In this document: piece by piece, positions 1 to 9,406 of the stretch
Layout: the number at the start of each line of letters is the position of its first letter
Position numbering within the stretch: position 1 is the first letter of the stretch
DNA from: Chryseobacterium aquifrigidense
GTDB lineage: Bacteria; Bacteroidota; Bacteroidia; Flavobacteriales; Weeksellaceae
DNA length: 64,000 nt
Assembly (NCBI RefSeq): GCF_006716485.1
Contig: NZ_VFPD01000001.1
Coordinates: 2,400,008 to 2,464,007, forward strand
Reading direction: 5' to 3'
The notes under the pieces: model-generated
The model's database searches: none
The model's input: only the letters and a program-made list of their open reading frames with translations
Told to the model about the DNA's origin: nothing
Position numbers and translations under genes: made by a program

Positions 1-669
1 ATAACGGTAACGAATGTAAGTGCCAAGAATTCTCTGGATCTTGCCGTAAGCCTTGGAGACTGGGAGTATGACGGCAAAGGTGAGAATGTAACGTATCCTG
101 CCAATACTCTTCCCACTTCATGCGCAAGTTGGGTTTCGGTCAAAAAAGAAGAAAATTACTTTACTTTAGCTCCGGGAGAAAAAAAAGATATTGAGGTAAC
201 CATTACAGTTCCTAACGCACTTTCAGACCAACTGGCTGCCCATACAGCCGTTTTGTATGTTAGTCAGATGAATCCGGTAGATGATGTGGACCATAAAGGT
301 GCCAACATCAAAGTGAGCATACGCTCAGGCATCAAATTATTCCACAAGCTGCCTGCGGCAAAAACCAAAAAACTTGAAATCCAGAATCTGGTATACGGAA
401 AAACAACCAGTACAATCAACCTCTTCTTTGAAAATCAGGGTGACGTATGGGGAGACGGAAAAATATACACCGACTTTGTGAATACCCAAACCGGGAAAAA
501 AGTATCACTGGATCCCGTTATCTTTTATACGATGCCCGGAAACAAAAGGGAAATGGATATCCCATTACCGGCAGGCCTTGAAAAAGGAAAGTACACTGCT
601 TCGGTAATGATTGATTATGGAGACAACAACAATCTGGAATTGGGAGAATTAAGTTTCAGCTATGAATAG
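1..669 (+). CDS. Periplasmic fimbrial chaperone-like protein, 5' end outside window
   Basis: The frame is open from base 1, so the gene begins upstream of the window and about 222 C-terminal residues are visible. The sequence is beta-rich and Ig-like. A segment reading WVSVKKEENYFTLAPGEKK followed by VTITVP resembles the first domain of Bacteroidota periplasmic pilus chaperones, where such a strand precedes the domain hinge. A second beta domain follows from about base 330. The gene overlaps the next by 8 bases and is the first visible member of a three-gene operon ending in an usher-like barrel, which supports a chaperone role. Family assignment is by pattern only; it could also be a generic secreted Ig-like protein. 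Confidence 0.55.
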   Translation: MTVTNVSAKNSLDLAVSLGDWEYDGKGENVTYPANTLPTSCASWVSVKKEENYFTLAPGEKKDIEVTITVPNALSDQLAAHTAVLYVSQMNPVDDVDHKGANIKVSIRSGIKLFHKLPAAKTKKLEIQNLVYGKTTSTINLFFENQGDVWGDGKIYTDFVNTQTGKKVSLDPVIFYTMPGNKREMDIPLPAGLEKGKYTASVMIDYGDNNNLELGELSFSYE

Positions 670-1690
670 TAAAACATTCTTCTGTTTCTTGCTGCTGGTT
701 TCTCCGAACTGCTTCTCACAGGTCAATTACAATTCCTGGATAAACAGCTACTTACAGATTAATTCCTACAGCGGAAATACCAATCCGGATGCATACACCT
801 TTACTCTGGCTGGTAACGGTGCATTTAATATTCCTTACTGGAAAATATCCATGAGGCTGAAACAGCCCATCACTTCCACTGACGGAAATTATACGATGCC
901 TGCCAACAAGATTTCATTTCAGCCGGTTTCCACTTCAGGACAGGCTTATCCGGGACCCGTACCCACAATTCCTCAGATCGGAATGCCGCTGAATACTTTT
1001 CTTCAGGCCAACCAGGAAGTCTTTTTAATTCCGCAGTCCAATGCAGCGCTTTACAATCAGCCGCCACAGCCCAACGGCTACTATAACCTGCAGGTAAAAT
1101 ACAGCCTGACCGTTATGGGAGGATCCTATCTGGGTAGCTACCCTTCCTGGACCAGGTTTAATGTTCCGGTACAGTTTACCGCGTATGACCAGTACAACAA
1201 TATTATCGGCAGAGGGGATCATAATTTTCAGATTCACATCGGACCGCTCAGCGGAACTCCGACTGATGTACCAGAAATGTCGCTTCAGTTTTCAGCAAAA
1301 GCGGTTAACGGATCACTGGAATTCAAAAGTATGTCGGATTATGTCAACGGAGTAAGTGTCATCTACTCCAATGGACTGATTGTAAAAAGCAATACCAATT
1401 ACCAGATCAAATTACGTTCTCTTCAGGGGCAGTTCAGCTCTCCGGCCGGAAACTACATTCCTTTAGGAACCGTAAAAATGAATCTCATCCCGGTTTCAGG
1501 AAACAATGGAAATGTCTACCCTATCCTATTGAGTGCTTCTCCGCAGCTTATTGCAACAGGAAGCTCGACGGGAAACTCCAGCCTGTATTATGATATCAGA
1601 TATTCCACCAAAGCCAATGATGAAAGACTGATTAATGCCAAATCGGAAGAATATTCCACCACCCTTCAATACGAGATTATCCCCCAATAA
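662..1690 (+). CDS. Secreted two-domain protein, possible fimbrial subunit or adhesin
   Basis: This 342-residue protein starts with a signal peptide (hydrophobic residues 5-18, cleavage probably after NCFSQ). The mature part is rich in Asn, Ser, Tyr and Gly with no membrane segment. Two halves look related: a segment with KISMRLKQ, GNYTMPANKISFQP and a nearby AYP recurs in the second half as QIKLRSLQ, GNYIPLGTVKMNLIP and VYP, suggesting an internal duplication of a beta domain. It overlaps the chaperone-like gene by 8 bases, and the usher-like gene starts 2 bases after its stop. The position argues for an exported structural subunit. I do not recognise a named family. Confidence 0.6.
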   Translation: MNSKTFFCFLLLVSPNCFSQVNYNSWINSYLQINSYSGNTNPDAYTFTLAGNGAFNIPYWKISMRLKQPITSTDGNYTMPANKISFQPVSTSGQAYPGPVPTIPQIGMPLNTFLQANQEVFLIPQSNAALYNQPPQPNGYYNLQVKYSLTVMGGSYLGSYPSWTRFNVPVQFTAYDQYNNIIGRGDHNFQIHIGPLSGTPTDVPEMSLQFSAKAVNGSLEFKSMSDYVNGVSVIYSNGLIVKSNTNYQIKLRSLQGQFSSPAGNYIPLGTVKMNLIPVSGNNGNVYPILLSASPQLIATGSSTGNSSLYYDIRYSTKANDERLINAKSEEYSTTLQYEIIPQ

Positions 1691-1692
1691 CC

Positions 1693-4488
1693 ATGCTTCA
1701 AGACCTGTTCAAAAAAATCTTTTTCATTTTTTTGATTTCGTTTCAGATATGGATTCCGGCACAAAGCAGTTCCGGAATAAGCCTTGATATCCGTAATGAA
1801 TCCAGAACAGATAAAACAGGAATCCTGGATCTGATTATCGTCCTTGACAATCAAAGCACCAATGATTTCAAAGGAAAAATAAACATTACCATTCCTCAAG
1901 GTTTCAGAAATATTTCAGGAAACAGTCTTCAGGTCGAAATAAAATCCGGGGAACATCTTTTTCTTCCTGTAAAGATTGTGGTCAGCAATAATGCCGTTTC
2001 AGGAGAATCCCGTCTGGGTTTCCGTCTTTCGGACCAGCAGAATAAAACAATGGCGGAAAAAGAAATACCTTACACCGTTACTGAAAATAATGCCATGCGC
2101 ATCACGGCAGAAACCCCTCTGATTTATGTGAATAAGGCTACCGATTCGGTAGAAGTAAGGGCAAGGGTTTCCAATCTTGGGAACAGAAAGCAGCATGTAA
2201 CGGTTGTCTTTAAAATTCCTGAAGCTGAGCAGGGAAATGCTTTTATAGAGAAAACAGGAAGTATTGGCGTGCAGAAAGATTCAGTCTTTGTGTTCCGTTT
2301 TCTGCCTTCCCGAATCAGATCACGCAGTTCTCAGATTTCCGTTAATATTGCAGGCTTCAGAGAGCCGGACAGAGAAATATTCGGCAATACCAGTGTTTCC
2401 ATACAGAACGTTTCTTCGGTGCAGCGCTATGAGGATATGGAATCCACTGCATTTTCCAATTTTACCAAAAACACCATCACGGCAAGTTACAGACATGCCG
2501 GGGAAAACCTGGATATGTATCAATTGGTAGGTTCGGGAGGTTTCAATCTTCCTTCAGGATATATTTTCATCCGGGGGAATATCTATACGATGACGCATCA
2601 GAACGATCCTGTTGTCAACAATACCTATCTGACCTATCACAGGGAAAACAGTGAATTCACGATCGGAAATATCAATAAACTACTGGAACTTTCCATGTTC
2701 GGAAGAGGGCTGGAATATGCCTACACTTCTCCGGACAAAGACAAGAAATTTGAAGCCGGATTCGTAGACCAGACCTACAGCCTGATCGAAAGAAATTCTT
2801 TTTTGAAATATGGCTATGGATTTTATACCCGAGGAACTCTTGGGGCTCAAAATGCTTCCCGCAATCTCTCCGGAACATATATTTTCAGGGACGATCCTTA
2901 TGAAAAAGCAAAACATCATGTAGCGGGAACTGATCTTCAATATGCTTTCGGCAAAGACTGGAAAACGAATACCAAGGTGTATGGCGGACTGAGTTTCTAC
3001 GAAAATAACCAGCCTTCCAAACCTTCTTTAGCTTTGGAATCACAGTATTCGGGAATGATCAAAAAGATCAATCTGAATGGAAATTATTTCTACAGCACAG
3101 ATTATTATCCCGGAAACCGAAGAGGAATTTTACAGATCCAGCAGAATTTCTCTACCATGATTTTCAAAGACCATTATGTGTATGCCAACATTACGGCTTC
3201 CCATTTTTCACCTAAGTTCTACTTTTACAACAACACCCTGAATTCAAGCAACATAAGACTGGATACGGGAATCAATTTCCCTAAAAAAGGGAATTTCGGG
3301 ATGGGGCTTGGCTATCAGTACCAGGAAGAAAACTCCAATTCTTATAATACTTTCTTCAATGCCCAACCTTACGAGAACACAAAACAGCTGAAAGCCCAGC
3401 GTTTTACGGAATACCTTACCTGGCTGAGCCCTGATAAGCAACACTCCTCTATCTTAAGCTTAGAGACAGGACTGGTTCAATATCCGGATAACGACAAACA
3501 GCAGTTTCAGATGAAAGTAACCGGAACTTACAGCTACAAATGGCTTACCGTAAACGGGATCTATCAGCACGGAAGTTATTTCCTTTCCGAATATGCTTTT
3601 TCAAAAATGATGAACCAGCGCACTCCCTACGAAAAGCTTTCCCTTTCTGCTTTTGTGAATAAAAATTTCTTCAACCGTCAGCTGAATATCACCTCAGGGG
3701 TTTCTTATACGGATGATGTTCTTTACGGAAAATCGCCCTCCGGTTTTATGAACCTGAAGTATTCCAGGGAAAAGTACGCTCTGTACCTGAACTCTTCCTA
3801 CTTCAGTTATACTGCAGGAAGCTTCACCAATAATCTGTTGACCGTTGAAGCCGGTGTGACCGTCAATCTTAGAAACAGCACCCTTGATCCGGGTAAAAAA
3901 GGTGATATCAAAGCGTTTGTCTATTATGACCTGAACGAAAACAATATCTATGATGAGGGTGACAAAGAAGCGGCAGGCTATCTCATTATGCTCAACAATA
4001 TTTCATTTAAAACCGACCCGTCAGGTTCTATCAGCTACCGTTCGATCCCTTACGGAAAGTATGCCCTGAAACAGGTGATCCAGCAAGGCTGGTATTATGA
4101 TGAAACCGAATTTACCGTAGACAAGCACCACTACTCTTTTGAGATTCCCCTTCATCAAAACGGAACGACCCAGGGAAAAATAACCTATGATTTTGATTCC
4201 AAAACCGCAGTAGATTTCACGCCTAAAGTCGGAGGTGTTCTCTTCAATATTTACCGCAACGAACAGTTAGTACATCATATCATCACCGATGATAACGGGG
4301 AATTTGCCTCCTTCCTGCCTTCCGGAAATTACAGAATTGAGCTGAACAAAAACTCTCTGCCTTCCAATACCTATTGCGAACGCTCTACCGATACTTTCAA
4401 AGTGGAAGCCGGGAAAATTGTAAAACTTGAGCCGTTTGTGATTAAGGTAAGGGAGAAGGTGATTAGGGTGAAGAGGTTTGGGAGTTAG
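1693..4488 (+). CDS. Usher-like outer-membrane protein with SdrD-B-like C-terminus
   Basis: A 931-residue exported protein with a signal peptide at about 1-24. Residues about 30-230 look like two NEW3 or Ig-like beta domains. Residues about 250-715 have the alternating aromatic, Tyr- and Asn-rich pattern of a large outer-membrane beta-barrel. After that comes an SdrD-B-like segment with an acidic loop (YYDLNENNIYDEGD) and then a carboxypeptidase-regulatory-like beta domain (DDNGEFASFLPSGNYRIEL). N-domain, barrel and C-terminal Ig-like domains is the architecture of pilus ushers, especially the CS1 (alpha) type. The chaperone-like and subunit-like genes upstream fit this. Function as an usher is inferred from architecture and synteny, not from a recognised signature. 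Confidence 0.55.
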   Translation: MLQDLFKKIFFIFLISFQIWIPAQSSSGISLDIRNESRTDKTGILDLIIVLDNQSTNDFKGKINITIPQGFRNISGNSLQVEIKSGEHLFLPVKIVVSNNAVSGESRLGFRLSDQQNKTMAEKEIPYTVTENNAMRITAETPLIYVNKATDSVEVRARVSNLGNRKQHVTVVFKIPEAEQGNAFIEKTGSIGVQKDSVFVFRFLPSRIRSRSSQISVNIAGFREPDREIFGNTSVSIQNVSSVQRYEDMESTAFSNFTKNTITASYRHAGENLDMYQLVGSGGFNLPSGYIFIRGNIYTMTHQNDPVVNNTYLTYHRENSEFTIGNINKLLELSMFGRGLEYAYTSPDKDKKFEAGFVDQTYSLIERNSFLKYGYGFYTRGTLGAQNASRNLSGTYIFRDDPYEKAKHHVAGTDLQYAFGKDWKTNTKVYGGLSFYENNQPSKPSLALESQYSGMIKKINLNGNYFYSTDYYPGNRRGILQIQQNFSTMIFKDHYVYANITASHFSPKFYFYNNTLNSSNIRLDTGINFPKKGNFGMGLGYQYQEENSNSYNTFFNAQPYENTKQLKAQRFTEYLTWLSPDKQHSSILSLETGLVQYPDNDKQQFQMKVTGTYSYKWLTVNGIYQHGSYFLSEYAFSKMMNQRTPYEKLSLSAFVNKNFFNRQLNITSGVSYTDDVLYGKSPSGFMNLKYSREKYALYLNSSYFSYTAGSFTNNLLTVEAGVTVNLRNSTLDPGKKGDIKAFVYYDLNENNIYDEGDKEAAGYLIMLNNISFKTDPSGSISYRSIPYGKYALKQVIQQGWYYDETEFTVDKHHYSFEIPLHQNGTTQGKITYDFDSKTAVDFTPKVGGVLFNIYRNEQLVHHIITDDNGEFASFLPSGNYRIELNKNSLPSNTYCERSTDTFKVEAGKIVKLEPFVIKVREKVIRVKRFGS

Positions 4489-4677
4489 TACCACTTGCAA
4501 GTTACGAATATTTGTCATGGATCAGTTTATTGGGGGATTGAGAAGATGGATGTGTAACAGAGTAAATATAATTGCTTTAGACCATTACTAAAAACTATAT
4601 TTTTTTTTATATACTGATAATAAAATAATTGAAATTTTAACACTAGAAAAATAGAAATTACTTGTCTTATTTCTTCG

Positions 4678-4704
4678 TTTGAGGAGCTCGGAATCTTATC
4701 TTTG
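4678..4704 (+). promoter_or_regulatory. Putative Bacteroidota promoter for hsdR
   Basis: TATCTTTG at 4697-4704 matches the Bacteroidota -7 consensus TAnnTTTG. A TTTG lies at 4678-4681, slightly closer than the usual -33 spacing. The hsdR ATG is 33 bases downstream of the -7 motif. The preceding 190 bases are AT-rich and contain no gene. Confidence 0.5.
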
Positions 4705-4736
4705 CCGAACTAAACCAATAACAGAGAAAATTCCTA

Positions 4737-7700
4737 ATGGCATTTAACGAAAATTCCAGAGTTAAAATTCCTGCCCTTCTTCATCTTATGAAGTTGGGCT
4801 ATAAGTATATTCCATTTTCAGAACAGAATCGTAGAGATGAAACTAATATTTTTGAAGACATTTTTGTTGAAAGTCTCTTGCATATTAATCCGGATGTATC
4901 CAAAGAAGATATCTTACGTGTATTAGATGAAATTACTTTAGAATTAGATTATGAAGATCTGGGAAGAAAGTTTTTTAAAAGACTTACTGCAAACTCTGGC
5001 ATTAAACTGATAGACTTCAAGAATTTCAACAACAATAGTTTTCATGTAACAGCTGAATTAACAGCTAAAAATGGAGACGAAGAATTCAGACCAGATATCA
5101 CAATTTTAATAAACGGTATGCCACTGGCTTTTGTTGAAGTAAAAAAACCACATAACAAACAAGGTGTACTTGATGAAAGAACCCGTATAAATACCCGCTT
5201 TAAAAACAAGCATTTCCGACGTTTTGCCAATATTACCCAATTGATGGTCTTTTCCAACAATATGGAGTATGAAGATGGTATTGTAGAACCTGTTTTTGGA
5301 GCTTTTTATGCTACATCTGCTTATTCTAATCTGCATTTCAACTATTTCCGTGAAGATGAAGAATTTCCGGTTAAACAAAAATTTGGAATAATTTCAGAAT
5401 CTGAAGAGAATACCATTCTAAAGGATAACAATTTATTAGTTATAAAACATAGTCCAGAGTTTAAAGTTAATAAAGAACTTTATACACCTACGCATCGTAT
5501 ACTTACTTCTTTATTTAGCAGGGAACGTCTGGCTTTTATATTACGTTATGCCATTGCTTATGTAGAAGAAGAAAATGGTTTGCAAAAGCACATTATGCGT
5601 TATCCGCAGATTTTTGCAACCATGGCGATTACTCAAAAATTGAGTGAAGGAAAAAACAAAGGAATTATCTGGCATACACAAGGTTCAGGAAAAACAGCGT
5701 TGGCATTTTTTAATGTTAAACATCTGACTGATTATTACCAGAAACTAAACATAATTCCAAAATTCTATTTTATTGTAGACAGAATTGATCTACTTGATCA
5801 AGCTTCTACAGAATTTAGTAATAGAAAATTAAGTGTTAAAAAAGTTAATTCTCGACAAGAATTTATTCAAGATTTGCAGGTTGTAGGTGCCATTCATAAT
5901 GATAGTGGACAAGCAGAAATTACAGTAGTCAATATTCAGAAATTTAGCGAAGATTCAACCATTATTAAACTGCCGGATTATGATATTAATACACAACGTG
6001 TCTACTTCTTGGATGAAGCTCACAGAAGTTACAATCCAAAAGGTAACTACCTTGCTAACCTTATCAATTCTGACAGAAATGCTGTAATAATTGCATTAAC
6101 AGGAACTCCATTGTTAAGAGAAGTCACTAAAGAATATGATTCTAAACTACTCTTTGGGAACTATATTCACAAATACTATTATAACCGTTCCATTGCAGAC
6201 GGCTACACCTTACGTTTGATTCGTGAAGAAATTGAAGGAAGCTTTAAGATGGAGATGAAAGAAGTAATGGAGCAGATCAAATTGCTGAAAGGAGACATCA
6301 AAATATCGGATGTATATGCCGAAAGACCATTTGCACAAGGATTACTTAATTATATAACTAAAGATCTCATAGAATTCAGAGATCGCTGGAAAGATGAATC
6401 TTTGGGAGGAATGGTTGTTTGCGATTCTTCTAAACAGGCTAAAATGTTGTTCCAATTATTTGAAGAACAGTATGGTGAACAAGAAACAGATGCAGATAAA
6501 CTACCATTAGTTGCGGAAGCATCTGCTCCTTATGGTAAGCGTAAAAAAGACAAATTAACCGCTGCATTAATTCTGCATGATGAAAATGATAAATCCACTC
6601 GTAAGGAACTGATAAAAGCCTACAAAGGAGGAAAGATAGATATTCTTTTTGTATACAATATGCTATTAACAGGTTTTGATGCCAAACGATTAAAAAAGCT
6701 TTATTTGGCACGTGTTATTCAGGATCACAATTTGTTGCAGACATTGACCAGAGTAAACCGTCCGTACAAAAACTATCAATATGGGTATGTAGTAGATTTT
6801 GCTGACATATCCAAAGCTTTTGACCGTACCAATCAACTATATTTTAAAGAATTGCAAGACGAGCTTGGTGATGAAATGGAAATGTATTCTAACTTGTTCA
6901 AATCAGAAGAAGAAATCAGAGAGGAGATTGACAAGATCAAAGAAACTCTTTTCCATTATGATACTGAAAACAGGGAAATATTCTCACAGCAAATAGCTCA
7001 GCTGACTGATAAAAAAGAATTATTACAGTTGGTAAAAGCCTTACGCACTGCAAAAGAATTAAAAAGCCTGATAGCATTGCAAGATTTACAGGGACTGGGA
7101 GAACTCATAGACTTTGAAATTCTAAACCGCTTATTAATTGAAGCACAAAATCGTTTGGATAATCTCAATCTTCTTGAAAATCTTGCTAATGCTGAAGAAA
7201 CTCAAAATCTTTTGAATATTGCATTGGAGGATATTGTTTTCCAATTTATTAAAGTAGGAGAAGAAGAACTAAAACTGGCAGATGAACTGAAAGATCAGCT
7301 TCGCAAAACACGTGAAGCCCTACAAAATAATTTTGACCAGAACGATCCAGTTTTTGTAAGTTTAAGAGAAGAACTGGAACGTATTTTCAAGAAAAAAAAT
7401 CTCACCGAAACAACGCAAGTCGAAATGGTAGAAAACTTACCTTTGCTTCGTAAAATATATGATGAAGCCAAAGAGCTGAACCGTAAAAATGCATTATTGA
7501 AAGCCAAGTACAACAACGATAAAAAATACGTCCGCATCCACAAACGCCTGACCGAAAAAGGTAAGCTTAATGCTAAAGAAATACAACTTCACAGGGCACT
7601 AATGCAGGTAAAAAATGAAGTAGATACCAGACTTGAAGGACAGGAGGATTATTTAAATAATGAAGAGCTATTCGAGCGTTATTTGGTTCGGTTAGTAGCT

Positions 7701-7808
7701 CAAAGTTTTGTGATAGAAGAAAAATTAGATTTAGATGCAGGTGCCAGACAAAATATTGGTAACCTTATTGGAAAAGAATACTTACAACTGTATAACAACA
7801 GAATATAA
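4737..7808 (+). CDS. hsdR: Type I restriction enzyme, R subunit
   Basis: A 1023-residue motor and endonuclease subunit of a type I restriction-modification complex. It cleaves DNA after ATP-driven translocation when the target is unmethylated. The N-terminal nuclease has a PD-(D/E)xK core (RPDITILINGMPLAFVEVKK, about residues 117-137). The helicase part shows Walker A (TQGSGKT, about 313-319), DEAH (about 426-429) and a TGTP motif. The C-terminal third is helical and charged, as expected for the region contacting HsdM. Length is normal for the family and no break is visible. hsdM starts 2 bases after the stop. Base composition is more AT-rich than the usher gene before it, consistent with horizontal acquisition. 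Confidence 0.95.
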   Translation: MAFNENSRVKIPALLHLMKLGYKYIPFSEQNRRDETNIFEDIFVESLLHINPDVSKEDILRVLDEITLELDYEDLGRKFFKRLTANSGIKLIDFKNFNNNSFHVTAELTAKNGDEEFRPDITILINGMPLAFVEVKKPHNKQGVLDERTRINTRFKNKHFRRFANITQLMVFSNNMEYEDGIVEPVFGAFYATSAYSNLHFNYFREDEEFPVKQKFGIISESEENTILKDNNLLVIKHSPEFKVNKELYTPTHRILTSLFSRERLAFILRYAIAYVEEENGLQKHIMRYPQIFATMAITQKLSEGKNKGIIWHTQGSGKTALAFFNVKHLTDYYQKLNIIPKFYFIVDRIDLLDQASTEFSNRKLSVKKVNSRQEFIQDLQVVGAIHNDSGQAEITVVNIQKFSEDSTIIKLPDYDINTQRVYFLDEAHRSYNPKGNYLANLINSDRNAVIIALTGTPLLREVTKEYDSKLLFGNYIHKYYYNRSIADGYTLRLIREEIEGSFKMEMKEVMEQIKLLKGDIKISDVYAERPFAQGLLNYITKDLIEFRDRWKDESLGGMVVCDSSKQAKMLFQLFEEQYGEQETDADKLPLVAEASAPYGKRKKDKLTAALILHDENDKSTRKELIKAYKGGKIDILFVYNMLLTGFDAKRLKKLYLARVIQDHNLLQTLTRVNRPYKNYQYGYVVDFADISKAFDRTNQLYFKELQDELGDEMEMYSNLFKSEEEIREEIDKIKETLFHYDTENREIFSQQIAQLTDKKELLQLVKALRTAKELKSLIALQDLQGLGELIDFEILNRLLIEAQNRLDNLNLLENLANAEETQNLLNIALEDIVFQFIKVGEEELKLADELKDQLRKTREALQNNFDQNDPVFVSLREELERIFKKKNLTETTQVEMVENLPLLRKIYDEAKELNRKNALLKAKYNNDKKYVRIHKRLTEKGKLNAKEIQLHRALMQVKNEVDTRLEGQEDYLNNEELFERYLVRLVAQSFVIEEKLDLDAGARQNIGNLIGKEYLQLYNNRI

Positions 7809-7810
7809 AA

Positions 7811-9406
7811 ATGACGCAGGATATAACATATACAACAAAAACCAAACAACTTATTGACAACCTAAAAAGTGTCTGTGCTAACTTTGGTCTTGGAAATGAC
7901 GGTAACGAATTCAAGATTATATCACAAATGTTTTTGTATAAATTTTTAAATGATAAATTTAACTACGAAGTAAAAAAAGAGCGACAGAAGTCAAGAAAAG
8001 ATGTAGATTCCGATCTACTATTGGATTTACTAGATGAAAATGTACCAAGATTAAGACACGATCAATTAATATCACATCTGCATAATATTCAAAATGATGG
8101 AGATTTTGCTAAAACGTTTGATGATACTTTGAGAAGTATCAGTAATGATAATGCAGGTGTATTTTCAATTAAATCCTTCTCTGGAGCAAAGGATTCGCTT
8201 TTTGATGATTTAAGTGAATTTATCTCAGACAAGTCAGAACGTGACAACTTCTGTAAAGCACTAATTAACAAACTATTTGAATTTAGCTTTGAAGAAAGTT
8301 TTGAAGACTATTTCAGTGAAAAATATGATTTCTTTAAGGATATTTTTGAGTATTTAATCAAGGATTATAATTCAGATTCCGGGGGGAAATATGCAGAATA
8401 TTATACACCTAATGCTGTTTCCCGTATTATTGCAAACATATTGGTTCCAGAACCTGTTAAGCAAGCAAAATGCTATGATCCAAGTGTAGGATCGGGTTCA
8501 TTATTAATGTCCCTGGCTCATAAAATTGGAGAAGATAAATGTACTATTTATTCTGAGGATATTTCACAAAAGTCCAGTACCATGCTACGACTAAATCTAA
8601 TCTTGAATGACCTTACTCATAGTATTCCTAATATCATTAAAACCAATACCATTTCCCAGCCTTATTATCTGGAAAAACAAAAGTTCGACTATATTGTATC
8701 AAATCCACCTTTTAAACTGGACTTTTCGGATTTCAGAAGTGATTTGGAAAAGGATAGTTTTAAAGAACGTTTTTTTGCAGGTATTCCGAATGTTCCAAAA
8801 ACAAAAAAGGAATCTATGGCCATCTATTTGTTGTTTATCCAACACATTATGTACAGTCTAAATGATAGTGGAAAAGCAGCTATTGTTGTTCCTACTGGTT
8901 TTATTACAGCACAAAGTGGTATAGAAAAGAAAATACGTGAACGTTTAATAGATAAAGGCTGGCTACGAGGGGTAGTAAGTATGCCTAGCAATATTTTTGC
9001 AAGCACAGGTACTAATGTATCAGTATTATTTATTGACAAAAAAGCCGATAGCAAGCACATTGTATTAATGGATGCAAGCAAACTTGGTGAAACCATAAAA
9101 GAAGGCAAAAACCAGCGTACTGTATTAACCCGTGAAGAAGAAGCAAGTATTGTAGAGACTTTTAATAATAAAGAAGCCGTAGATGACCTTTCAGTAATAG
9201 TAACCAAAGAACAGATAAAAGAAAAGAATTATTCTTTTTCTGCTGGGCAATATTTTGAAGTAAAAATAGAATATACCGATATTACAGCCGATGAATTCCA
9301 TGAGAAGATGCAAGGTTTTGAAGAGCGTTTGAATGCCTTATTCATTGAAGGAAACCGTTTGGATATTCAAATTCAGAAACAGTTAAAAGGACTAAAGTAT
9401 GAATAA
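7811..9406 (+). CDS. hsdM: Type I DNA methyltransferase, M subunit
   Basis: A 531-residue N6-adenine methyltransferase that modifies the target recognised by HsdS and is required for restriction. An HsdM N-terminal helical domain spans about residues 10-160. The N6_Mtase catalytic domain follows: the SAM-binding motif DPSVGSGSLL at about 222-231 and the catalytic NPPF at about 297-300. The preceding YAEYYTPNAVSRII stretch is typical of HsdM. It lies between hsdR and hsdS, and its 3' end overlaps hsdS by 8 bases, implying translational coupling. The gene looks intact. Confidence 0.96.
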   Translation: MTQDITYTTKTKQLIDNLKSVCANFGLGNDGNEFKIISQMFLYKFLNDKFNYEVKKERQKSRKDVDSDLLLDLLDENVPRLRHDQLISHLHNIQNDGDFAKTFDDTLRSISNDNAGVFSIKSFSGAKDSLFDDLSEFISDKSERDNFCKALINKLFEFSFEESFEDYFSEKYDFFKDIFEYLIKDYNSDSGGKYAEYYTPNAVSRIIANILVPEPVKQAKCYDPSVGSGSLLMSLAHKIGEDKCTIYSEDISQKSSTMLRLNLILNDLTHSIPNIIKTNTISQPYYLEKQKFDYIVSNPPFKLDFSDFRSDLEKDSFKERFFAGIPNVPKTKKESMAIYLLFIQHIMYSLNDSGKAAIVVPTGFITAQSGIEKKIRERLIDKGWLRGVVSMPSNIFASTGTNVSVLFIDKKADSKHIVLMDASKLGETIKEGKNQRTVLTREEEASIVETFNNKEAVDDLSVIVTKEQIKEKNYSFSAGQYFEVKIEYTDITADEFHEKMQGFEERLNALFIEGNRLDIQIQKQLKGLKYE

